This document shows positions 56,410-62,776 of a stretch of DNA of 64,000 nucleotides, piece after piece (the stretch's first letter is position 1; the number at the start of each line of letters is the position of its first letter). Below the pieces are notes generated by a model, which saw only the letters and a program-made list of their open reading frames with translations, was not told the origin of the DNA and ran no database searches. Source of the DNA: Acidovorax delafieldii (lineage in GTDB: Bacteria > Pseudomonadota > Gammaproteobacteria > Burkholderiales > Burkholderiaceae_C); NCBI RefSeq assembly GCF_007993815.1, contig NZ_VJWE01000018.1, positions 124,001 through 188,000 on the forward strand. The letters are read 5' to 3'. The translations under genes were made by a program, and so were the position numbers.

Positions 56410-57438
56410 ATGCAACGCCGTTCCCTCATCCGCGCCACCGGCGCCGCCGCCCTTCTGTCTGCCACACCGTTTGTGCGCGCCCAGGGCAATCTGCAAAAGT
56501 TCAAGTTCAACCTGGGCTGGAAGGTCGAGGCCTCGGGCGCAGGCTTTTTGCTGGCGCAGCAGCGCGGCTACTACAAGGATGCAGGCCTCGATGTCACCAT
56601 CGACACCGGCAACGGGTCTGCCTCGGCCATCAGCCTGGTGGCGGGTGGTGCCTATGACGCGGCATCGGCCGACCTCTCGACCATGATCGAGTTCAACACC
56701 GCCAATCCGCAGTCCAGGCTGGCAGCGGTCGCCATCCAGTACGACCTGAACCCCAACTCGGTCATGGTGCGCAAGGACGGCGCCATCAAGAAGCCCGCTG
56801 ACCTGGCGGGCAAGACCATCCTGGGCCAGCCCTTCAACGCTTCGCGCAAGCTCTTTCCCGCCTTTGCCAAGGCACAGGGCTTTGATGGCAGCGGCGTGAA
56901 ATGGGAAAACGTGGCCCCCGACATCGGCGACACACGCTTCGTCAAAGGCGATTTCGACGCAGCGGCGTACTTCTTCTTCACCGGTCTGCTCAACCTGAAG
57001 GCGCGGGGCCTGACACCGGATCAGATCACTGTGTTCCGCTTTTCGGACTATGGCCTCAAGTCGTATGGCAACGGACTCATTGCCAACGCCAAGAGCATGC
57101 AGGACAACCCGGATGCCATGAAGGCCTTCGTCAAAGCCACCACACGCGGCTGGGTCGACGCGATTGCCGACCCGCGCGCCGGCGCTGCCGCCATCAAGGC
57201 CCGAGAGCCCCTGGCCCATGAAGAGATCGAGTTCGAACGCCTGCAGCTCATCGTGGACGGCACCATGAAGACCGCCGAGACACGCGCCAACGGCTGGGGC
57301 GCTGCCACGCCTACGCGCCTGCAGGCCACCATCGATGAGACCGTGGCCGCCTTTGGCCTCAAGAGCAGCCTGGCGGTGGCCGACATCTGGACTGACCGCT
57401 TTCTGCCCCCGGCCGTAGACCGCAAGCTCAAGGCCTGA
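56410..57438 (+). CDS. NMT1-type ABC transporter substrate-binding protein (orphan)
   Basis: A 342-residue periplasmic receptor. A twin-arginine-like signal (MQRRSLIRATGAAALLSATPFVRA) is followed by LQKFKFNLGWKVEASGAGFLLAQQRGYY and AGLDVTIDTGNGSASAISLV. It is a paralogue of the protein at 40743, but no ATPase or permease lies beside it; it may use those at 41962 and 42806. Its leader carries a riboswitch-like element, suggesting control by a purine, probably xanthine. Two genes for a 2OG oxygenase and a VOC protein follow closely (13-base gap, then an overlap). Confidence 0.9.
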   Translation: MQRRSLIRATGAAALLSATPFVRAQGNLQKFKFNLGWKVEASGAGFLLAQQRGYYKDAGLDVTIDTGNGSASAISLVAGGAYDAASADLSTMIEFNTANPQSRLAAVAIQYDLNPNSVMVRKDGAIKKPADLAGKTILGQPFNASRKLFPAFAKAQGFDGSGVKWENVAPDIGDTRFVKGDFDAAAYFFFTGLLNLKARGLTPDQITVFRFSDYGLKSYGNGLIANAKSMQDNPDAMKAFVKATTRGWVDAIADPRAGAAAIKAREPLAHEEIEFERLQLIVDGTMKTAETRANGWGAATPTRLQATIDETVAAFGLKSSLAVADIWTDRFLPPAVDRKLKA

Positions 57439-57451
57439 CCAGGGGAAAGCC

Positions 57452-58450
57452 ATGGGCATCCCCCTCCTCGACCTCAGCGGCGCCCTGCAGCCGGGCGCGC
57501 CGCGCAGCCCCGCCGTGATGGCCGTGGCCGCCCAACTGCGCCAGGCCTGCACGGGCCCGGGGTTCTTCTACGTGCGCCACCACGGTGTGCCGCAGGACAT
57601 CATTGCACGCCAATTTGCTCTGGCGCAGCAGTTCTTCGACCTGCCGCTGGCCTCCAAGGAAGCGATTTCGCTGCACCACTCACCCGCGATGCGGGGCTAC
57701 GAAAGCCTGGGCGGGCAGACCCTGGACGCGAATGCGCGCCCGGACCTCAAGGAGAGCTTCTACTGCGGGCTGGACTACGCGGCAGACCATCCGTATGTAC
57801 AGCGCAGCTACCACTCATACGGCAGCAACCAGTGGCCGGAGGCGTTGCCCGAGCTGGCCACCCAGAGCCGCACCTACATCGCCGCCATGCGGCAACTGGC
57901 CCTGCGGCTGATGCAGCTGCTGGCGCTCTCGCTCGACCTGCCAGAAGACTATTTCGACCACACACACCAGAGCCCCATGCTCACGCTGCGGCTGCTGCGC
58001 TACCCACCCCATCCTGAGAGCGCCGATGCGCTCACCTTTGGCGCGGGCGAGCACACCGACTGGGGAGCCATCACCCTGCTGGCCCAGGACCACCATGGCG
58101 GGCTGGAGGTGAAACTGCCCACCGGCGAATGGGTGGCTGCCACACCCATCGAGGGAGCGCTGGTGGTGAACCTGGGCGACATGATTCCGCGCTGGACGAA
58201 TGGGCTGTACCGATCCAACCCCCACCGCGTGCGCAATGTGCACAGCGGGGGCGCACCGCGCCACTCCATTCCGTTCTTCTACACGCCCGACTACGAGGCC
58301 CAGGTGGTCCCCGTCCCCACCTGTGTGCCTGCGGGTGAGTCGCCGCGCTTTGCACCCTGCACCGTGGGCGAGCACCTGCAGGCCATGTACCGCAAGACGT
58401 ACGGCCTGGGTCAGGCCACCAACCCAGCCAGCGCGGCGGTGATGTCATGA
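57452..58450 (+). CDS. 2-oxoglutarate/Fe(II) oxygenase, isopenicillin-N-synthase-like (plus strand)
   Basis: A 332-residue double-stranded beta-helix oxygenase. Iron ligands are H and D in GEHTDWGAITLL (about 201-203) and H in SNPHRVRN (about 257); 2-oxoglutarate would be held by Arg and Ser in RHSIPFF (about 269-271). The N-terminal domain (IPLLDLSG, CTGPGFFYVRHHGVP) is typical of the IPNS/DIOX_N group. It follows the orphan NMT1 binding protein by 13 bases and overlaps the VOC gene by ATGA, so it is probably under the same riboswitch. Substrate unknown; a purine or purine derivative is suggested by context. Confidence 0.9.
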   Translation: MGIPLLDLSGALQPGAPRSPAVMAVAAQLRQACTGPGFFYVRHHGVPQDIIARQFALAQQFFDLPLASKEAISLHHSPAMRGYESLGGQTLDANARPDLKESFYCGLDYAADHPYVQRSYHSYGSNQWPEALPELATQSRTYIAAMRQLALRLMQLLALSLDLPEDYFDHTHQSPMLTLRLLRYPPHPESADALTFGAGEHTDWGAITLLAQDHHGGLEVKLPTGEWVAATPIEGALVVNLGDMIPRWTNGLYRSNPHRVRNVHSGGAPRHSIPFFYTPDYEAQVVPVPTCVPAGESPRFAPCTVGEHLQAMYRKTYGLGQATNPASAAVMS

Positions 58451-58863
58451 GGCTCTGGTTCAACCTGCTGTGCCAGGACATCGAGGCGCAGCTTCAGTTC
58501 TATCAAGCCCTGCTGCAGTTGCCCGAGGCGCCGGGGACGCGCTCGGCCATCTACCGGGCGGTGGAGACCGAGCACTTCCAGCTCGGCTTCAATGCTCCTG
58601 AGGCCTATGCCCTGCTGGGCCTGGCCGACCGGCAGCCTGGCGCAGCCTTGCCTTCACCTCGCGGCGTGACAGGCTATGCCACCTTCATGCTGGACACACC
58701 GGACGCGGTGGAGGCTGCCACCGAAAAGGCCAAAGCTCTGGGCGGACAGGTCATCAAACCACCCTACGCCACCTATTACGGCCAATGGCAGGCGGTGCTG
58801 GCGGACCCGGAAGACAACGTGTTCCGGATAAGCGCTGTGGGTGTACCGCGCCACGTCGCTTGA
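58447..58863 (+). CDS. VOC-family (glyoxalase/bleomycin-resistance-like) protein
   Basis: A 138-residue protein with two beta-alpha-beta-beta-beta units. It starts RLWFNLLCQDIEAQLQFYQALLQLPE and ends QAVLADPEDNVFRIS, the usual C-terminal unit with a metal-type glutamate position taken by acidic residues. It overlaps the upstream 2OG oxygenase by ATGA and so is almost certainly made with it. It may bind or process the oxygenase product, or protect against it; function unknown. Confidence 0.8.
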   Translation: MRLWFNLLCQDIEAQLQFYQALLQLPEAPGTRSAIYRAVETEHFQLGFNAPEAYALLGLADRQPGAALPSPRGVTGYATFMLDTPDAVEAATEKAKALGGQVIKPPYATYYGQWQAVLADPEDNVFRISAVGVPRHVA

Positions 58864-58957
58864 GCCTGCCCCTGCCCGGCCGCGCCATCGACGGCAGCCG
58901 ACCACCCAGGCATCGGCGGGGCGGACAAGCGCCCACCCCTGCCTCCCAAGTCACGCG

Positions 58958-59953
58958 TCAATACGCCTTGAAGTTGGCCGCCACCCGCTGGTTCAGGTAG
59001 TCGCCCGCGGCAATCGCCGGGTACTTCTTGCCGGGCCCTTCGATGATGGCGTCGCGGTTGGCCTGGGCAAAGAAGGCGATGCTGTAGCGCGGCCCCATGT
59101 ACTCGCCGGGCAGAGGGTTCTTCACACGGTGGAAGTTGCTGGGCAGCTGGTCGTCGCTCCAGCGCATCAGCATGTCCCCGATGTTGCAGGTGATGGCCTG
59201 CTCGTCGGGCTCCACCGAGGTCCAGGCCTGGGTGTCCATCTCCTTGCCCGGGCACACCTGCAGGCCGCCCTGGCCCTGGCGCTGAAAGAGCAGGGTCAGG
59301 CAATCAAAGTCGGTGTGCGCCCCGGCGCGCCACAGGCCCAGGCTGGCTTGTTGCTCGGGCGGGGTCGCAAAGTAGTGCAACAGGCGCAAGGTGCTTTGGT
59401 AGCTGGCCTGTGCAGGGTCGTGCGCGCGGGCAAAGAAGGCCTCGTCAAACCCCAGCTTCCATGCAAAACACGACAGCACCTGCATGGCCACCTGCCAGCA
59501 CTGGCCCTCAAAGTTCAGCATGGTGGCCTGAAAGCCCGCCAGCTCCTCGTCAGTGGGCCAGAGGCCCGCCATGTGCGGGCGGGTGATCTGGTACGACTCC
59601 TTCTGGTCCGGTGTGCCGGTGGAGGGGCGCACCTGCGCGCGGCTCTCCCAGCCCACGTTGAGCGCCTTCTTGAGCGGGTACTGCGCCTTCACGGCATCCG
59701 GCAGCGCAAAAAAGCGCTCGGTCATCGCAAACGCTTTGTGCACCTCGGCCAGGTCAATGCCGTGGTTCACGATCTGGAAAAAGCCGACATCGACGGCGGC
59801 GTCCCACAGCTGATCGGCAATCTCGGTCTTGCGCTGCGCAAAGTGGCTGAGGTCGATGCGGCGGATCTCGCGGCTCGCGGTTTCCGAGCCCATCGCGCCC
59901 ATGCGCGTTTCTTTTTGCAGCTCGGCGAGGTCGTAGGTGGCAGTGGTGGTCAT
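58958..59953 (-). CDS. 2-oxoglutarate/Fe(II) oxygenase, isopenicillin-N-synthase-like (minus strand, riboswitch-linked)
   Basis: A 331-residue oxygenase with iron ligands H213 and D215 (AGAHTDFDCLTLLF) and H275 (SNFHRVKN), and R289-Y-S291 for 2-oxoglutarate. It has the IPNS-type N-terminal domain (RRIDLSHF, DVGFFQIVNHGID). The start at 59953 has a strong AGGAGA RBS. It belongs to the same family as the protein at 57452 but is clearly diverged. Its leader of about 145 nt contains the second NMT1-motif-like RNA (60098-60172). A xanthine-sensing RNA in front of an oxygenase would imply that the enzyme acts on xanthine or a neighbour in the pathway; this is inference. Confidence 0.9.
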   Translation of the reverse strand: MTTTATYDLAELQKETRMGAMGSETASREIRRIDLSHFAQRKTEIADQLWDAAVDVGFFQIVNHGIDLAEVHKAFAMTERFFALPDAVKAQYPLKKALNVGWESRAQVRPSTGTPDQKESYQITRPHMAGLWPTDEELAGFQATMLNFEGQCWQVAMQVLSCFAWKLGFDEAFFARAHDPAQASYQSTLRLLHYFATPPEQQASLGLWRAGAHTDFDCLTLLFQRQGQGGLQVCPGKEMDTQAWTSVEPDEQAITCNIGDMLMRWSDDQLPSNFHRVKNPLPGEYMGPRYSIAFFAQANRDAIIEGPGKKYPAIAAGDYLNQRVAANFKAY

Positions 59954-60097
59954 GCAGTTCTCCTGAAGACAAGTGGAAGGAAGAAAGGCCCTCCCGCTGG
60001 GTGCTTCAAGAGTGGGTGGCACCGCATGCGGCGGCCGTCCTTTCAACCCTTGAAGCCACGGTGTGCCAACGCACACCGCTGCGCGCACAGCGGGCTT

Positions 60098-60172
60098 CAA
60101 GAGCAATTTCCGACTGGCATCTCCCCGCGCAGGATGGCACAGGGGGCAATGCAGTGAACGCTTCTACTCTTG
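60098..60172 (-). promoter_or_regulatory. NMT1-motif (xanthine-I) riboswitch candidate, copy 2
   Basis: Read on the minus strand: P1 CAAGAG (60172-60167) with CTCTTG (60103-60098), loop TAGAAGCGTTC and CGGAAATTG exactly as in copy 1. The much longer P2 is built from ACTG/CAGT, CAT/ATG and CCCC/GGGG steps. Downstream, CTTGAAGCC (60101-60093), which includes part of the P1 3' strand, can pair perfectly with GGCTTCAAG (60057-60049). That segment can in turn pair with CTTGAAGC (60010-60003). These mutually exclusive helices look like a switch platform for the 2OG oxygenase gene starting at 59953. Confidence 0.72.
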
Positions 60173-60283
60173 CCAACAGCGATGCAAGAAGAATGCCCAC
60201 GGCGCCATGCATGTGTGCCCACGCAGGTTGAGAGCGCTTGTGCACGCGCATCAAAAGCCATGCATACATGTCACTGATTGTGA

Positions 60284-60295
60284 TTGGCATGCCAA
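60284..60295. promoter_or_regulatory. palindrome upstream of the nucleoside deaminase gene
   Basis: TTGGCATGCCAA is a perfect 12-bp palindrome about 97 bp before the deaminase start, in the gap shared with the divergent oxygenase. Possible regulator site; no family-specific match. Confidence 0.35.
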
Positions 60296-60391
60296 ATGCA
60301 TAGCGCCCTGCACCACAACGGCGGGCGTGCAGACAGTCCGGCGTTGCACAACGACAGCCACCCACCCACCATCGACGGAGACACCTACACC

Positions 60392-60919
60392 ATGCACGCG
60401 CTCATGTCTGCACCCCCAGCCAGCTTTGACGACCCCACCCCCATCAACGACACGGACGGCACCTACCTGCGCCAGGCCATCGCGTGGTCGTGCACGGCCC
60501 GCGCGCGCGGCAACCGCCCGTTTGGTGCCGTGGTCATCAGTGCCGAAGGGCGCCTGCTGGCCGAGGCCTACTGCAACACCACCGAGACCGGCGACTGCAC
60601 CGGTCACGCCGAGACCAATGCTGTTCGCCAGCTCAGCCCGCGCGTGGGGCGCGATGCCCTGGCCAAGGCCACGCTGTATTCGTCGGCCGAGCCCTGCGTG
60701 ATGTGTGCGGGCGCCATCTTCTGGTCGGGCATTGGGCGCGTGGTGTTTGGCATTGATGCCGAGCGCCTGCGCGTATTCCGGGGCGAGCGGGCCGAGCAGC
60801 GCGACGCCGAGCTGTCGTGCCGCGACGTGTTTGCCGCCTCGCCCCACGCCATCGAATGCATCGGCCCGGCGCTGGTCGAAGAAGCCAGCGCGCCCCATAT
60901 CGGGTTCTGGAAAGTCTGA
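60392..60919 (+). CDS. nucleoside/guanine deaminase-like enzyme (second copy)
   Basis: A 175-residue cytidine-deaminase-fold protein with GHAETN (zinc His and catalytic Glu, about residue 72) and AEPCVMCAGAIFWSGIGRVVFG (zinc cysteines about 101-104). It is related to the deaminase at 43566 (both PC-x-MC, IGRV). The ATG at 60392 is used; one at 60404 is possible. It diverges from the riboswitch-linked 2OG oxygenase and is followed after 47 bases by a RutR-like regulator. Guanine to xanthine deamination would fit a xanthine-sensing neighbourhood; isocytosine or other bases are possible. Confidence 0.87.
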   Translation: MHALMSAPPASFDDPTPINDTDGTYLRQAIAWSCTARARGNRPFGAVVISAEGRLLAEAYCNTTETGDCTGHAETNAVRQLSPRVGRDALAKATLYSSAEPCVMCAGAIFWSGIGRVVFGIDAERLRVFRGERAEQRDAELSCRDVFAASPHAIECIGPALVEEASAPHIGFWKV

Positions 60920-60966
60920 CCCAATCCCGCGCGGGCAGAATCTGCAGCGCATACTCTGCACTCCCC

Positions 60967-61641
60967 ATGCCTCGCACCAAAGCCATGACCGAATCAGAAG
61001 CCGAAGCCGCCTCCGGCGCGCTGCTCAGCCGCGCCAAACAGGGGCGCGAACGCATCCTGGGCGCCATCCGCGAGGCAGCCATTGCCGAGTTCAGTCGCCA
61101 TGGTTTCAAGGGGGCATCCACCAAAGCCATTGCCGAGCGCGCCGGCCTGACCAAGCCCCAGCTGCACTACTACATCAGCAGCAAGGAAGAGCTGTACGAA
61201 GAGTTGCTGTACTCGGTGCTCAACGGCTGGTCGGGCGCCTTCATTTTTGACAGCAACAGCGACGATCCCAAGAAGGTGTTGAGCAGCTATGTGCGCAAGA
61301 AGCTCGACTACGCACTGGACAACCCGGGCCTGTCGCGCATCTTCACCACAGAGGTGCTGGGCGGTGGGCGCAACCTGGGCAAGTACTGGCCGGTGGCCGT
61401 CAAGTCCACCCAGCAGAAGGTGGACCTCATCAACCGCTGGATTGCCGAAGGCCGCATGCGCAAGGTGGACGCCAAGGTTTTGCTGATGCAGATCTGGGGC
61501 ATGACGCAGCACTACGCCGACTACGGCGTGCAGGTGCACATCATGCTGGGCCTGGCGCCCGACGAGCCCATCGACCGCAAGCCCATCGTGCGCGAACTCA
61601 CCAGCTTTGTGCTGCTGGGCTGCGGCCTCGCACCAGACTAA
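60967..61641 (+). CDS. TetR-family regulator, RutR-like
   Basis: A 224-residue regulator. Helix-turn-helix: FSRHGFKGASTKAIAERAGLTKPQLHYYISSKEELYEELL. The C-terminal domain (RIFTTEVLGGGRNLGKYW, IWGMTQHYADYGVQV) matches the YcdC/RutR-type ligand domain. E. coli RutR binds uracil and thymine and controls pyrimidine and purine genes. RutR-type operator halves lie 155 bases downstream in front of the ferredoxin gene. It probably regulates the ferredoxin/oxidoreductase/deaminase genes; the ligand here is unknown. Confidence 0.9.
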   Translation: MPRTKAMTESEAEAASGALLSRAKQGRERILGAIREAAIAEFSRHGFKGASTKAIAERAGLTKPQLHYYISSKEELYEELLYSVLNGWSGAFIFDSNSDDPKKVLSSYVRKKLDYALDNPGLSRIFTTEVLGGGRNLGKYWPVAVKSTQQKVDLINRWIAEGRMRKVDAKVLLMQIWGMTQHYADYGVQVHIMLGLAPDEPIDRKPIVRELTSFVLLGCGLAPD

Positions 61642-61796
61642 GGCCTCCGCCCCATTCTGGGCATGCCTCGGGTGCCCGAGGGGCGAATCCCGGGCAATTT
61701 GCACCAGCACGCGGCGTCAAAAGCCCCTTTCAGGCCGCGTTGATCCACCACAAAGACGTTTGACCGCTTTTTGTGGCTGGCACAGCCTTTGCAATA

Positions 61797-61829
61797 GTTT
61801 GACCAATCGATCAAATCACATGGTCAAAC
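61797..61829. promoter_or_regulatory. RutR-type operator cluster before the ferredoxin gene
   Basis: GTTTGACCA (61797-61805) and TGGTCAAAC (61821-61829) are exact inverted copies. TTGACCAATCGATCAA (61799-61814) matches the RutR consensus TTGACCA-N2-TGGTCAA at all but two defined positions. Another TTGACC lies at about 61760. The right half abuts the ferredoxin start codon, so a bound repressor would block both transcription and ribosome access. Confidence 0.6.
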
Positions 61830-61830
61830 A

Positions 61831-62133
61831 ATGCAGACAGCCCCTGACACCGCCGACGCCGCCCGCACAGAACACGCATTCGAGCTGATCCTGCAGCGCA
61901 GCCAGATGCGCTTGCCCGTCGCCCCCGGCGAGAGCATGGCCGATGTGCTGCAGCTCGCTGGCGTACCGCTGGAAACCCTGTGCGAGCAGGGCGTGTGCGG
62001 CACCTGCGTGACCCGCTGGCTGGACGGCGAGCCCGACCACCGCGACAGCTGCCTGAGCGCTGCAGAGCAAGCCACCCACGTCGCCGTGTGCTGCGCGCGC
62101 AGCCACAGCGCCACGCTCACGCTGGACCTGTAG
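61831..62133 (+). CDS. stand-alone [2Fe-2S] ferredoxin (oxygenase-reductase ferredoxin-domain type)
   Basis: A 100-residue plant-type ferredoxin with CEQGVCGTC and a fourth cysteine in VAVCCAR. The pattern GVCGTCVTRWLDGEPDHRDSCLS is that of the C-terminal ferredoxin domain of phthalate-dioxygenase-reductase-like proteins (VanB, PobB), but the FMN/NAD part is missing. It could donate electrons to a Rieske oxygenase; the only one in the window is at 3332-4315, 57 kb away. No clear RBS precedes the ATG because the operator occupies that space. Confidence 0.88.
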   Translation: MQTAPDTADAARTEHAFELILQRSQMRLPVAPGESMADVLQLAGVPLETLCEQGVCGTCVTRWLDGEPDHRDSCLSAAEQATHVAVCCARSHSATLTLDL

Positions 62134-62165
62134 GCCCATCCCCCACAACCCGAAGGACCCCCGCC

Positions 62166-62753
62166 ATGCGCATCCTCGTGATCTATTGCCACCCGGTAGA
62201 GACCAGCTACAACGCCGCACTGCACACCGAGGTGGTGCAGCAGCTGCGCGGCGCGGGCCATGAGGTGGACGACTGCGACCTGTACGCCGAGGGCTTCAAC
62301 CCCGTGATGACACGCGAAGAGCGCCTGGGCTACCACGAGGTGCCCAGCAACCAGTTGCCCGTGCAGGGTTATGTGGACCGCCTGCTCTGGGCCGAAGCCG
62401 TGGTGTTCTGCTTTCCCACCTGGTGCTTTGGCATGCCGGCGATGCTCAAGGGATTTTTCGACCGCGTGCTCATGCCCGGCGTGGCCTTTGACATCAGCGA
62501 CCCGCACAACGTCAAGCCCTCGCTCACGCACATCAAGCGCATCTCCGCCGTGGTCACCTACGGCCGCCCGCGCTGGACGGCCCTGTTCATGGGCGACCCG
62601 CCGCGCAAGTCCATCACCCGCTACATGCGCCTGCTCACGGGCGGCAAGGCGCGGGTGGACTACCACGCCTACTACCACATGAACGTGGCCACACCGCCCC
62701 GACTCGCGGCCTTCAAGGCCCGCGTGGGCCAGGCGATGGCGCGCTTTGCATAA
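62166..62753 (+). CDS. NAD(P)H-dependent oxidoreductase (flavodoxin-fold, quinone-reductase-like)
   Basis: A 195-residue flavoprotein of the NQO1/KefF (Flavodoxin_2) family: MRILVIYCHPVETSYNAALH at the N-terminus, VVFCFPTWCFGMPAMLKGFFDRVLMPG in the middle. It should bind FAD or FMN and reduce quinones or other acceptors with NAD(P)H. AAGGA lies upstream of the ATG at 62166. It lies 32 bases after the ferredoxin gene and 23 before the amidohydrolase, so an operon is likely. It might reduce the ferredoxin, which would be unusual for this family. Confidence 0.87.
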   Translation: MRILVIYCHPVETSYNAALHTEVVQQLRGAGHEVDDCDLYAEGFNPVMTREERLGYHEVPSNQLPVQGYVDRLLWAEAVVFCFPTWCFGMPAMLKGFFDRVLMPGVAFDISDPHNVKPSLTHIKRISAVVTYGRPRWTALFMGDPPRKSITRYMRLLTGGKARVDYHAYYHMNVATPPRLAAFKARVGQAMARFA

Positions 62754-62776
62754 GACAACGTTCTAAGGGCCACGGC

